From: an uncultured Eubacteriales bacterium
Lineage (GTDB): Bacteria > Bacillota > Clostridia > Oscillospirales > Oscillospiraceae
Length of the DNA stretch: 64,000 nt
NCBI GenBank assembly: GCA_900317425.1
Contig: ONGR01000001.1
Location: 62,001 to 126,000, forward strand
Direction: 5' to 3'
Of the stretch, positions 52,279 through 59,872 are shown piece by piece. The translations under genes and the position numbers were made by a program. The notes beneath the pieces were generated by a model, which saw only the letters and a list, made by a program, of their open reading frames with translations, was not told the DNA's origin and ran no database searches. Every line of letters starts with the position of its first letter. The first letter of the stretch is position 1.

Positions 52279-53349
52279 ATGAAAAAAGTGCTGAAGACCG
52301 TCCTTTGCGTTCTGCTGGCCCTGGTGCTCATCGTGGGGGGCTACCTGGCCTACGTGTTCATCGACTATCACCGCATCGGCGACAACGTCCCCCTGGAGGT
52401 CACCGACAATCAGACCGCCCGGGCCGAGACCGGCAAGGCCTACACGATCATGTCCTGGAACATCGGCTTCGGTGCTTATGAGAGCGACTACGGCTTCTTC
52501 ATGGACGGCGGCACCGAGAGCTGGGCCTGGAGCAAGGAGCGGCTGGACGCCAACCTGCGGAACATCTCCGACGTGGTGCGTGATCAGGGTGCCGACTTCT
52601 ATATCATCCAGGAGGTGGACACGGATTCCACCCGTTCCTACCACCGGGATGAGCGGGTCCCCCTGCAGTTGGCCCTCCCGGGCTGCGCCAACATCTGGGC
52701 CCAGAACTATGATTCGCCCTTCCTGTTCTACCCCCTGACCCAGCCCCACGGCAAGTCCGTGGCGGGTATCATGACCTTCTCGCCCTTTGCCATCACCTCC
52801 GCTACCCGTCGGGAGCTGCCCATTGAGGATTCTTTGATGAAGCTGGTGGATCTGGACCGGTGCTATTCCGTCAGCCGGATCCCGGTGGCAAACGGCCGGG
52901 AGCTGGTGCTCTACAATATGCACCTGTCCGCCTATACCTCCGACGGCACCATCGCCAACGAGCAGCTGCAGCTGCTGATCGGTGATATGCAGGCCGAGTA
53001 TGAAAAGGGGAATTACGTGGTCTGCGGCGGCGACTTCAACAAGGATATCCTGGGCGATTCCAGCGTGTATTTCGGCAAATCCGACATCGAGTACACCTGG
53101 GCCCAGCCCCTGCCGGAGAACATCTTCGACGGCACGGATCTGCAGCTGGTGGCGCCGCTGGATGAGGAGCATCCCGTGCCCTCCAGCCGCAACGCCGACG
53201 GCCCTTATCATGAGGGCCAGTACGTGCTGACCATCGATGGATTTATCGTCTCCGCCAACGTGACCGTCAGTGCTTCCACCGTTATCGACACCCGGTTTGC
53301 CTATTCCGACCACAACCCGGTGGAGATGACCTTCACCCTGGAGCCGTAA
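52279..53349 (+). CDS. Membrane-anchored endonuclease/exonuclease/phosphatase (EEP) family protein
   Basis: The 356-residue protein has an N-terminal anchor (VLKTVLCVLLALVLIVGGYLA) followed by an EEP hydrolase domain. Expected motifs are IMSWNIGFG (metal Asn), YIIQEVDTDS (metal Glu), YNMHLSAY, VCGGDFNKDILG and a C-terminal YSDHNPVEM with the catalytic His. The outside-facing domain may act on phospholipids or nucleic acids. AGGAGG precedes the ATG. Confidence 0.88.
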   Translation: MKKVLKTVLCVLLALVLIVGGYLAYVFIDYHRIGDNVPLEVTDNQTARAETGKAYTIMSWNIGFGAYESDYGFFMDGGTESWAWSKERLDANLRNISDVVRDQGADFYIIQEVDTDSTRSYHRDERVPLQLALPGCANIWAQNYDSPFLFYPLTQPHGKSVAGIMTFSPFAITSATRRELPIEDSLMKLVDLDRCYSVSRIPVANGRELVLYNMHLSAYTSDGTIANEQLQLLIGDMQAEYEKGNYVVCGGDFNKDILGDSSVYFGKSDIEYTWAQPLPENIFDGTDLQLVAPLDEEHPVPSSRNADGPYHEGQYVLTIDGFIVSANVTVSASTVIDTRFAYSDHNPVEMTFTLEP

Positions 53350-53372
53350 ATGCTGCCTGGAGAAAGCAGAAG

Positions 53373-53407
53373 GCCCGCTCTGCAGTCTGCAGAGCGGGCT
53401 GTTTTTT
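53373..53407. terminator. Terminator after the EEP gene
   Basis: GCCCGCTCTGCAG/CTGCAGAGCGGGC stem followed by T6. Confidence 0.88.
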
Positions 53408-53425
53408 AGCAGATGGGATTGGTGC

Positions 53426-53851
53426 TTACTTGGCGGCCTTTTTCCGGGCCTGCTCGTTGGTGTCGATGCTGCCGCGGAACACCACGAACCGGTCGAAGAG
53501 GTATTCGGTGACGAAGTTGGCCACCATGTTGAGGGCGGTCACAATGTACTCGTTCCAGCCCAGAGTCTCGGCCAGATAGTTGCCCAGGATGGTGGACACC
53601 GGGGTGAACACGCAGTAATAGGCGAACACCTTGGCCATGGCAACCGGCACGTTGTTGGCGGACTGGAAGGTGAACTTCCGGTTGAGGGTGAAGTTCCAGA
53701 TCACGGACAGTACCAACGCGATGAGATAGCAGGGCCAGTAGGGGAGATGGGCAAACTCGTTGAGCAGGGTAAAGGTGACGATCTCGATGACGCCGGCGGA
53801 GATGGAGAAGCCGACAAATTTCAACGTGCGGATGATTTCCTTCTTGTTCAT
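53426..53851 (-). CDS. GtrA family membrane protein
   Basis: The 141-residue protein has four predicted membrane helices and the GtrA pattern (LKFVGFSISAGVIEIVTFTLL, SVIWNFTLNRKFTF, FDRFVVFRGS). GtrA-like proteins are thought to help flip or transfer lipid-linked sugars in cell-surface glycosylation. The ATG at 53851 has GAGGTG upstream; the longer frame lacks support. Confidence 0.87.
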   Translation of the reverse strand: MNKKEIIRTLKFVGFSISAGVIEIVTFTLLNEFAHLPYWPCYLIALVLSVIWNFTLNRKFTFQSANNVPVAMAKVFAYYCVFTPVSTILGNYLAETLGWNEYIVTALNMVANFVTEYLFDRFVVFRGSIDTNEQARKKAAK

Positions 53852-54000
53852 AGAGCACCTCGTCAGTTGGTATGGGGCGGGCAGAACCGCCGACCCAGAA
53901 AAGTTTACTCCATCCCGGCGGGAAATGCAACGGGAAATCTGCAGGAAAGAGGCCGGATCCAGCTGCAGGAAAATATTTTGTTTTTTTGTAAAGTTGGGGG

Positions 54001-54029
54001 TTGACAACTGAGGTATTTCCTGTTATATT
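54001..54029 (+). promoter_or_regulatory. Strong promoter before the tRNA-Ala region
   Basis: Consensus TTGACA (54001-54006), a 17-bp spacer and TATATT (54024-54029). The region 53852-54170 otherwise holds a truncated tRNA copy and AT-rich sequence. Confidence 0.8.
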
Positions 54030-54063
54030 AAGCAAGTCGACAGCGACAAGGACAATTTCACAT

Positions 54064-54085
54064 GGGGGTATAGCTCAGCTGGGAG
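54064..54085 (+). pseudogene. Truncated 5' copy of tRNA-Ala
   Basis: GGGGGTATAGCTCAGCTGGG and the next two bases repeat the first 22 nt of the intact tRNA-Ala 107 bp downstream. The copy then loses an AG in the D-arm and diverges completely. No anticodon or T-arm follows. It looks like the remnant of a second tRNA gene. Confidence 0.7.
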
Positions 54086-54170
54086 CGCACACCGTATTTA
54101 ACCAGCCCCCTGTTTGAGAGAGCTACTTAAAGCAAAAACCCTTATAATTCAATAATAATGCGTCTCCTAC

Positions 54171-54246
54171 GGGGGTATAGCTCAGCTGGGAGAGCGCTTG
54201 AATGGCATTCAAGAGGCCAGCGGTTCGATCCCGCTTATCTCCACCA
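54171..54246 (+). tRNA. tRNA-Ala (anticodon GGC)
   Basis: The 76-nt sequence folds as a cloverleaf: acceptor GGGGGTA/TATCTCC, D-stem GCTC/GAGC, anticodon stem CTTGA/TCAAG with loop ATGGCAT (anticodon GGC), T-stem AGCGG/CCGCT with loop TTCGATC, then A and an encoded CCA. A terminator follows at once. It is the likely attachment site of the integrated element. Confidence 0.95.
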
Positions 54247-54283
54247 AAAAGACCTGGAATCCTATGATTCCAGGTCTTTTTTT
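54247..54283. terminator. Bidirectional terminator after tRNA-Ala
   Basis: GACCTGGAATC/GATTCCAGGTC stem with a CTAT loop and T7 on the right, A run on the left. It also ends the leftward integrase transcript. Confidence 0.9.
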
Positions 54284-54354
54284 GCACTTTGGGAGATCCG
54301 CCCGGTTTGCCACGGAGAACGCTATTACTAATCTATTGCAGGGCATTTTTGTAC

Positions 54355-55488
54355 TTACAGGGCGTCCGTGATCTTCCGCAGTCCCTCGATGTCCACGTCC
54401 TGATAGTGGCGCAGCATTTCGGTGGATGTGTGTCCGATGAGGCGGAGCTTATCCTTGTCGGGAGCGTTGACCCCCTTCATCAGCGTGGCGAAGGTGTGCC
54501 GGCAGCTGTGTGGCGTGTACTTGTGATACTCCATTCCGTCCCGCACGGTGACCGGATTGCTGATTCCCAGGGCCTGCAGCAGGGCATAGAAGGCCTCGCG
54601 ATATGCCTTAATTCCCATCGTACTGCCGTCCGGAGCGCAGAACACCGGACCGCTGATCTTATTCCCCACGAGCCTGTCGATGATCGGCTGAATCTTCGGG
54701 GAGACCGTTACCACCCGATCCCGGCCGGCGTCCGTCTTGGATCCGCCCGTGAAGGCCCGCTGCTGCCGGTCATAATCCCGGGCATCCAGGGCCAGCAGCT
54801 CAGAGGGCCGGAATCCGAGATAGCACTGGGCGAGGACGTAATCCGCATAAGGAACGGTCCCCACGGCCTTTTGGATGGCCGCCAGCGCATCCATGGGCAG
54901 GCCGTCCTTGTTACCCGCCTCGCCGTTTACGTACAAATACTGCCCCAGATTGACGGTCGCAAGCCCCCTTGGGATGGCGTACTTGTAGATCAGCCCGATA
55001 CACGCTTTCATTTTCTCCTGGGTGCTTTTGCTGCGCGGGCAGTCATCCATACAGTCTTGCAGGTCATCGATCTCGATATCCGCAAGGCGATAATACCAGA
55101 GTGGCTTAAAATACCGAAAGGCGGCCTTGTAGTTGTCTATGGTAGACTTTCCCGCCCGGTGGGTAGGAATCCACTTGTCATAGGTTTCTTTGAGTGTGGG
55201 GGCCTTCTTTGGCTTGGGAGCATACCGCAAGGCGGGGAGGGCAGCCACGGCATCCCGCTTTGTCTTAAATCCGGACTTAGACCTCGTCAGACGGTGCTTC
55301 TTGCCGGCCTCATCGATTGTATACCCCAGCGTGACTACGGCAATCCAGCTCTTGTTGGGAAGCTGATATGCGCTGCCCTGCCCGTTTCCCCGGGACTTAG
55401 GCCGACAGGATAACGTTTGCTTTGCGCCGCATCGATGGCAGAACACGGCATCGTCCGGGATCTGAGCCCGGCATTTTTTGCACTGCAT
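54355..55488 (-). CDS. Tyrosine recombinase/integrase with N-terminal zinc ribbon
   Basis: The 377-residue protein starts with a zinc ribbon (CKKCRAQIPDDAVFCHRCG), then an AP2-like arm domain and a SAM-like core-binding domain (TLKETYDKWIPTHRAGKSTI). The catalytic domain has Arg in GFRPSEL, HSCRHTFAT, GHTSTEMLRHYQ and the nucleophilic Tyr in that last motif. The zinc ribbon is an uncommon extra. The ATG at 55488 has AAGGAGG upstream. It likely directs integration at tRNA-Ala. Confidence 0.92.
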   Translation of the reverse strand: MQCKKCRAQIPDDAVFCHRCGAKQTLSCRPKSRGNGQGSAYQLPNKSWIAVVTLGYTIDEAGKKHRLTRSKSGFKTKRDAVAALPALRYAPKPKKAPTLKETYDKWIPTHRAGKSTIDNYKAAFRYFKPLWYYRLADIEIDDLQDCMDDCPRSKSTQEKMKACIGLIYKYAIPRGLATVNLGQYLYVNGEAGNKDGLPMDALAAIQKAVGTVPYADYVLAQCYLGFRPSELLALDARDYDRQQRAFTGGSKTDAGRDRVVTVSPKIQPIIDRLVGNKISGPVFCAPDGSTMGIKAYREAFYALLQALGISNPVTVRDGMEYHKYTPHSCRHTFATLMKGVNAPDKDKLRLIGHTSTEMLRHYQDVDIEGLRKITDAL

Positions 55489-55501
55489 GACTATACCTCC
55501 T

Positions 55502-55520
55502 TGTGCCCAAATTGGACACA
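55502..55520. promoter_or_regulatory. 19-bp palindrome upstream of the integrase (parS/operator candidate)
   Basis: TGTGCCCAAATTGGACACA is a near-palindrome lying just before the integrase ribosome site. It matches a second palindrome inside parB (62701-62719) at 16 of 19 positions. Two copies of such a site in one element suggest a specific DNA-binding protein, possibly ParB. Confidence 0.5.
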
Positions 55521-55551
55521 ATAAAACAACTGTTCGATTGTGCGATTAGAG

Positions 55552-55578
55552 AAAAGACCGCCCGCACTTGGGCGGTCC
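55552..55578 (-). terminator. Terminator of the leftward repressor operon
   Basis: GACCGCCC/GGGCGGTC stem; on the minus strand TTTTC follows. It separates this operon from the integrase gene. Confidence 0.75.
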
Positions 55579-55593
55579 TTCTTTATTTTCAAA

Positions 55594-56226
55594 TTACCGT
55601 GGCTTGCATGTTCCGCATGGTTTATATCCTGCGGCTTCGGCTTCAGCTATCGTGTACCAACCGATGAGATTCTCATCAAGAATCTTTTGGGCGTGCTGAC
55701 AACTCGGATAGTGGTACTTATCTGATTCAATGCTACCCACATAGACATAGGATGTCGGCTGCGTGGGGGTAGGCTCTGGATCGGGCTCAGGTGCCGGGGT
55801 GGACCGATCCTGAGATTCTCCCGGCTCATCGGGCGTTGACACAACGAAGTCCTGTGCCGGTTTGGAATCATTGGATTCCTGATTGTCGGCCACAATGGCG
55901 TCGTCAGAGGTATTCGGCTCAGCCTCCGAAGACTCGGGTGTGCTGGCGTTGTCCTCGGTCTCTGGGGCCTGTACTTCAGCCTGCTGGCGTGTCTCGATCG
56001 CAGACGACGGTGTGTTATCCTGCATATTGCTTGCCGATCCTCCACCGCCGAGGATGGCGCCAATCCAGATCAGACCGAACATCGCAGACAAGCCGGCCTT
56101 GACGGCGGGATGCCATCGAGGGCAATTCTTCCAGATCAGAAAGATACCCACGGGTGCAATGAACAGAAGGAGAAGAATCATGACCCACGTGCGCTGGAAG
56201 AAGGGTTTCTTTGGTACATTATTCAT
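55594..56226 (-). CDS. Membrane-anchored protein with C-terminal Ada-like Cys/His domain
   Basis: The 210-residue protein has two N-terminal membrane helices (WVMILLLLFIAPVGIFLIW and AGLSAMFGLIWIGAILGG), a long acidic Ser/Pro/Glu-rich linker (about 70-160) and a C-terminal domain. That domain has YVGSIESDKYHYPSCQHAQK and GYKPCGTCKPR, a Cys/His pattern shared with the tails of some secreted nucleases. It overlaps the K+ channel gene by 8 bp. Role unknown; co-expression with the repressor suggests a lysogenic-state function. Confidence 0.7.
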   Translation of the reverse strand: MNNVPKKPFFQRTWVMILLLLFIAPVGIFLIWKNCPRWHPAVKAGLSAMFGLIWIGAILGGGGSASNMQDNTPSSAIETRQQAEVQAPETEDNASTPESSEAEPNTSDDAIVADNQESNDSKPAQDFVVSTPDEPGESQDRSTPAPEPDPEPTPTQPTSYVYVGSIESDKYHYPSCQHAQKILDENLIGWYTIAEAEAAGYKPCGTCKPR

Positions 56227-56950
56227 TTTCAGATATCCCCCTGTCTTTTTCAATTTCTGACATATATCCGGCTGTAATGATACCAGCCGGTAGTGCCACC
56301 ACGGCAATGCCCAGAATTGAGGACAGCATCGTGATGATCCTTCCTGCGTCTGTCACCGGGTAGATGTCTCCATAGCCCACCGTTGTCAGACTGACGGTGG
56401 CCCAGTAGACGGCGTCAAAGTAGTCCCCGAAGCTGTCCGGCTCTACGTTGAAAATGACCAAGGCGGAGATGAGGATGTAGCTGACAGCGAGGCTAAATAC
56501 GGCCAACAGAGCCGTTTTCTGCTTGCGGATCACATTTGCAATGATAATCATGTTCCTGCTGTACCGGAGCGCCTTGAACGCCCGGAATACCCGGAAGGCG
56601 CGGAGCAGTCGCACGACCTTCAGAATCCTGAAACTGCCGGACAGGGCGGCAAAAGAGGGGAGAATGCAGAGAAGGTCAATGATAGCCAGCGGCGTGAGAG
56701 GATAGAGCAGAAAAGAGACGGCGCCCTTGTTCAGCTTGATATCCGCCGTCCAGAGCCGCAAGATGTAATCGATAATGAAAATTCCTGTTGTAATCCACTC
56801 CAAGACAGTAAATGCGGGAGTGGGTTCTTTGAAGGCCAGAGGAATAAGACTCGCAACGATAACGATGATCATTGCCACATCATAGACCGAGCTGGCCTTG
56901 TCCTTACCGCTGCTGGCCTCAATGATTTGGAATACTCTCTTTCGTATCAT
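56219..56950 (-). CDS. Voltage-gated potassium channel (Kv/KvAP type)
   Basis: The 243-residue protein has six membrane helices. The S4 voltage-sensor segment has positive charges at every third position (RILKVVRLLRAFRVFRAFK). The pore loop carries the K+ selectivity filter TVSLTTVGYGDIYP. The gene lies 12 bp downstream of the CI-like repressor and is part of its leftward transcript. Finding it in an integrated element's repressor operon is unusual. Confidence 0.92.
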   Translation of the reverse strand: MIRKRVFQIIEASSGKDKASSVYDVAMIIVIVASLIPLAFKEPTPAFTVLEWITTGIFIIDYILRLWTADIKLNKGAVSFLLYPLTPLAIIDLLCILPSFAALSGSFRILKVVRLLRAFRVFRAFKALRYSRNMIIIANVIRKQKTALLAVFSLAVSYILISALVIFNVEPDSFGDYFDAVYWATVSLTTVGYGDIYPVTDAGRIITMLSSILGIAVVALPAGIITAGYMSEIEKDRGISENE

Positions 56951-56962
56951 GGCCGCACCCGA

Positions 56963-57559
56963 TCAGAACTTCCCACGGAGTTCCACGACCTTGCCGATAA
57001 TGCGGACCGGCAGGGAGGAGATCTCCTCAGCGCTGTAATACTTGACCTCATAGGACGGATTGTTCGGGATCAGCGCGATCCCATGTCCGTCTTTTTTGAT
57101 GCGCTTGCAGGTGGCCTCGTACCCGTTGACCAGCACGATGGCGGTATCGCCGGTGTCGGCGTCATCCTGTTTGCGGACAATGACCACGTCACCCTCGCAG
57201 ATCCGGGGCTCCATAGAGCTGCCCTTTATCCTCAATCCGAAGAACTCTCCGGTGGCGGCCAGCTCCGGCTCGATCTCCTCATAGTCCACGATGTCCTCGA
57301 TGGCCTCTATCGGGATCCCGGCGGCGACGGCGCGGTAGACGGGAATTTTAACACCATGGCGCTTTGTGGTCCGTTCTCCTCCGACGACATAGTCAACACT
57401 GACTCCGAAATAGGCGGCAATCTTCTTCAGAGTGGGGATGTCTGGCTCATACTTGCCTGTCTCATATTCTGACATCGTTGCCTGGCTTACATTGATAGCT
57501 TTTGCCAGCTCCGCCTGTTTGATTTTGTTGGCCTGTCGCAGCTCTTTTATCCGATTCAC
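56963..57559 (-). CDS. CI/LexA-like repressor (XRE HTH plus S24 peptidase)
   Basis: The 198-residue protein has an N-terminal helix-turn-helix (MNRIKELRQANKIKQAELAK, NVSQATMSEYETGKYEP) and a C-terminal S24 self-cleavage domain. The catalytic Ser is in GSSMEPRICEGDVVIV and a Lys lies in EATCKRIKKDG; an Ala-Gly cleavage site is likely at AVAAGIP. It would hold the element silent until SOS signalling. Start GTG 57559 has GGAGGTGA upstream. It is divergent from the cro-like gene across three operators. Confidence 0.93.
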   Translation of the reverse strand: MNRIKELRQANKIKQAELAKAINVSQATMSEYETGKYEPDIPTLKKIAAYFGVSVDYVVGGERTTKRHGVKIPVYRAVAAGIPIEAIEDIVDYEEIEPELAATGEFFGLRIKGSSMEPRICEGDVVIVRKQDDADTGDTAIVLVNGYEATCKRIKKDGHGIALIPNNPSYEVKYYSAEEISSLPVRIIGKVVELRGKF

Positions 57560-57578
57560 GGCGTGTCACCTCCAAATA

Positions 57579-57723
57579 TCGGATATACCTATATGGCAAG
57601 ATACAACAAACTGCACAATTCGTAAAGACCAATTCGGTAAAATCAAACAAAAAGTAAAGAATTGACTTGACATATCGGTAAAACCGATATATATTTTCAT
57701 ACACAGACATCGGGTTTTCCGAT
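57579..57723. promoter_or_regulatory. Three repressor operators and the rightward promoter
   Basis: Three sites share the form ATCGG-N5-CCGAT: 57579-57593 (one mismatch), 57674-57688 (perfect) and 57709-57723 (perfect). The rightward promoter TTGACA (57667-57672)-17-TATATT (57690-57695) has the middle operator filling its spacer. Binding by the CI-like or Cro-like protein would block it. Confidence 0.85.
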
Positions 57724-57746
57724 TTACAAAGGAAGGAGGTGGCAAA

Positions 57747-57938
57747 ATGAATATCCGGGAGCTCCGCAAGGCCGCAGGCCTTACTCAGAGCCAGCTGGCG
57801 GAGAAGGTCGGCGTTGCTCAAGCGACGGTTGCCGAGTGGGAGCGTGGCGACTATTTCCCCAGCGCACAGAAGCTGCCGTCTATTGCCGAGGCACTCGACT
57901 GCACAGTTGGCGATCTCTACCGCACCGACACCTTATGA
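57747..57938 (+). CDS. Cro-like XRE family regulator
   Basis: The 63-residue protein is essentially one helix-turn-helix domain (IRELRKAAGLTQSQLAEKVG, VAQATVAEWERGDYFPSAQ). It is the first rightward gene after the operators, the typical place for Cro. AAGGAGG lies upstream. Confidence 0.88.
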   Translation: MNIRELRKAAGLTQSQLAEKVGVAQATVAEWERGDYFPSAQKLPSIAEALDCTVGDLYRTDTL

Positions 57939-57952
57939 AAGGAGGATGTTGT

Positions 57953-58162
57953 ATGAATTACCCGAAAGGGGAGACCGTCTGGCTGACGGCCCATGACAAG
58001 AACCGTGAGATTCGCTATATCATCACCAGCCCGCCCGATCGGCACGTGTACTATCTCTACACGCCGGAGCCGGACGGTTCCTGGAAACGCTGGGGCAAAG
58101 ACACCTCTGCCGGCCGGCTGGAGCAGCGGTACTTGAATCGGAGGTGTCAGGATGCTCTATAA
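57953..58162 (+). CDS. Hypothetical small protein
   Basis: The 69-residue protein (starting MNYPKGETVWLTAHDKNREI) has a strong AAAGGAGG upstream and follows the cro-like gene by 14 bp. It has a beta-rich pattern with several Tyr and Arg residues. No family recognised. It overlaps the next gene by 11 bp. Confidence 0.6.
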   Translation: MNYPKGETVWLTAHDKNREIRYIITSPPDRHVYYLYTPEPDGSWKRWGKDTSAGRLEQRYLNRRCQDAL

Positions 58163-58658
58163 GAACAGTTTATCACAGCCCGGCGGCATGTCCATTGACC
58201 GGAAGCCGCAGAATCCCATCCAAAAGGCGCGGATCCGTCGCGGTCTGACGCAGGAGGGTCTGGCGGAGCGTACCGGTTATTCTGCCGACAGCATCCGGGC
58301 CTGGGAATCCGGCGTGAGGATGCCATCGCTGGAGGCCCTGGAGATCCTGCAGCGTGAGCTGAGGGCGCCGTGGCTGACCGGCAGATTCCTCCGCATACAA
58401 ACGGAGGCGCTGGCGCCGATTCTGCCCAACTTCGAGGTGGACAGGCCCCTGGCCGAGGCGGCAGCGCGGTATATCAGCTGCATTCTGGCCTGGACGGACG
58501 GGCGCTTTGACCGGCACCTGCTGGCCATGATTGCCGACGGCCGGATCGACGAAACGGAAAAGGCCGACTACAGCGCCATTATGGAAATGGCGGAGCAGAC
58601 GACCAAGGCGTACCTGGAATTGAAATTTGCGGACACCAGAAAGGAGCCAAGAGGATGA
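58152..58658 (+). CDS. XRE family HTH protein with C-terminal helical region
   Basis: The 168-residue protein has a helix-turn-helix at about 25-70 (IQKARIRRGLTQEGLAERTG, YSADSIRAWESGVRMPSLEA) and a helical C-terminal half. It may be a second regulator of the early genes. GGAGGT lies upstream; its end overlaps the next gene (ATGA). Confidence 0.8.
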   Translation: MLYKNSLSQPGGMSIDRKPQNPIQKARIRRGLTQEGLAERTGYSADSIRAWESGVRMPSLEALEILQRELRAPWLTGRFLRIQTEALAPILPNFEVDRPLAEAAARYISCILAWTDGRFDRHLLAMIADGRIDETEKADYSAIMEMAEQTTKAYLELKFADTRKEPRG

Positions 58659-58867
58659 CAAGGAAAACGCTGCAGGATCTGATCGACAGCGAGAAGGACT
58701 TCTTCGTGGCCGAAGATGTCGCCGGTGTGCTGGGGTGCGATGCCCACACGCTGCGCCTGACGGCCCGCCAGCGTCCGGAGCTGCTTCAGTTCCCCACGAT
58801 CTGCATGGGAAACCGGGTGAAGATCCCCAGGATCCCCTTCCTCCGCACCATGGGCGTTGCGGTATGA
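58655..58867 (+). CDS. Small HTH/excisionase-like protein
   Basis: The 70-residue protein (FFVAEDVAGVLGCDAHTLRL, then FPTICMGNRVKIPRIPFL) has the MerR/excisionase-like layout of a short winged helix. It might be a directionality factor for the integrase or another regulator. Start overlaps the preceding stop by 4 bp. Confidence 0.6.
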   Translation: MTRKTLQDLIDSEKDFFVAEDVAGVLGCDAHTLRLTARQRPELLQFPTICMGNRVKIPRIPFLRTMGVAV

Positions 58868-58880
58868 GGAGGTGAGACGG

Positions 58881-59021
58881 ATGGAAATGGTAATGATCAT
58901 CATCGGCGCCGCCGCGTTGGCCGGCTGGACGACGCAGCTGATCACGGCGATCGACACGCCGAAGACAAAAAGAGAGCCCCAGAGCAGCGGGAACTACTCC
59001 AGGGCTCGGTGTGGTCGGTAA
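58881..59021 (+). CDS. 46-residue small protein with one hydrophobic segment
   Basis: This short frame starts at ATG 58881, 5 nt after GAGGAGGTGAG, and reads MEMVMIIIGAAALAGWTTQL before a hydrophilic tail. One membrane segment is plausible. It follows the excisionase-like gene by 13 bp. The function is unknown. Confidence 0.5.
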   Translation: MEMVMIIIGAAALAGWTTQLITAIDTPKTKREPQSSGNYSRARCGR

Positions 59022-59058
59022 ACCACTAGGACATGTGTATTATACCATACCACTAGGA
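59022..59058. repeat. Direct repeat ACCACTAGGA upstream of the initiator gene
   Basis: Two identical copies of ACCACTAGGA (59022-59031 and 59049-59058) flank an AT-rich stretch containing ATTATACCAT. They lie just before the replication initiator-like gene and might be protein-binding or origin-related. Confidence 0.4.
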
Positions 59059-59083
59059 TTTTTGCAAGCGAGGAGGAAAGAAA

Positions 59084-59872
59084 TTGGGCGACAAATTAAA
59101 GCTGGTTCGAAAGTCGGGCTTTACGACGCTGCCAAACGCGGTCGTCCGGGATCCTCGCCTCAACTTCCAGGCCAAGGGCCTGTTTTGGCTCATGTTCTCC
59201 CTGCCAGACGACTGGGAGTTCTCCATCGGCGGCCTGGTCGCCGTGGCCGGAGGAGGCAGAGGGAACGGCAAGGACGCTGTGAGAGCGTCGCTGAATATGC
59301 TGGAAGATGCTGGGTATCTCTTGCGGGAGCAGCGGCATGATGGGGCCGGAAAATTTACGGGCAATACCTTCGTCCTCTACGACGAGAGCCTTATTCCGAT
59401 GCAGGGCGAAGCGGGGGAAAAACCACCGTTGTCGGGTTTTCCGTCAACGGTTTTCCCGTCAACGGAAAAACCGTCGTCGGTTTTTCCGACGGTACTAAAT
59501 AAAGATATACAAAGTAATACCCCCCATAATCCCCCCAAGGGGGGACGGCGTGCGCGATCCCCCGAGTGGAAGGAAGCGCCAGACTGGAAGCCGGAGCGAT
59601 TCGCACGGTTCTGGTCATTCTATCCACGGGAGGGGCGCAAGGATAAACAGAAGGCTATCCGGGCATGGGACAAGCTCAAGCCGGACGATGCCACGCTGAA
59701 ACTCATGGCGGACGCCCTCATCAAGCTGAAGGAGTCGGACGAATGGCAGCGCGGCATCGGGATCCCGTATGTCAGCACGTTCCTCAACGGCCATCGGTGG
59801 CTGGACGCGGAGTCGCTGGATGTGCCGCCCGATGATCTGGAGGTTGAGGAGGTGGCCGTTGGATGGAGATAA
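59084..59872 (+). CDS. DnaD-like replication initiator/helicase loader
   Basis: The 262-residue protein has a winged-helix N-terminal half (GFTTLPNAVVRDPRLNFQAK, GLFWLMFSLPDDWEFS) as in phage replisome organisers. A Ser/Pro/Lys-rich middle follows, then a C-terminal domain (RFARFWSFYPREGRKDKQKA) like DnaD/phage helicase loaders. TTG 59084 is used as start, 8 nt after AGGAGG. It overlaps the helicase gene by 10 bp. Confidence 0.78.
   Translation: MGDKLKLVRKSGFTTLPNAVVRDPRLNFQAKGLFWLMFSLPDDWEFSIGGLVAVAGGGRGNGKDAVRASLNMLEDAGYLLREQRHDGAGKFTGNTFVLYDESLIPMQGEAGEKPPLSGFPSTVFPSTEKPSSVFPTVLNKDIQSNTPHNPPKGGRRARSPEWKEAPDWKPERFARFWSFYPREGRKDKQKAIRAWDKLKPDDATLKLMADALIKLKESDEWQRGIGIPYVSTFLNGHRWLDAESLDVPPDDLEVEEVAVGWR

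Noticed and set aside
54064..54110. The upstream tRNA-Ala-like sequence as a functional tRNA
   Set aside because: It lacks an anticodon arm, T-arm and CCA end, although its GGGGG could pair with a nearby CCCCC.
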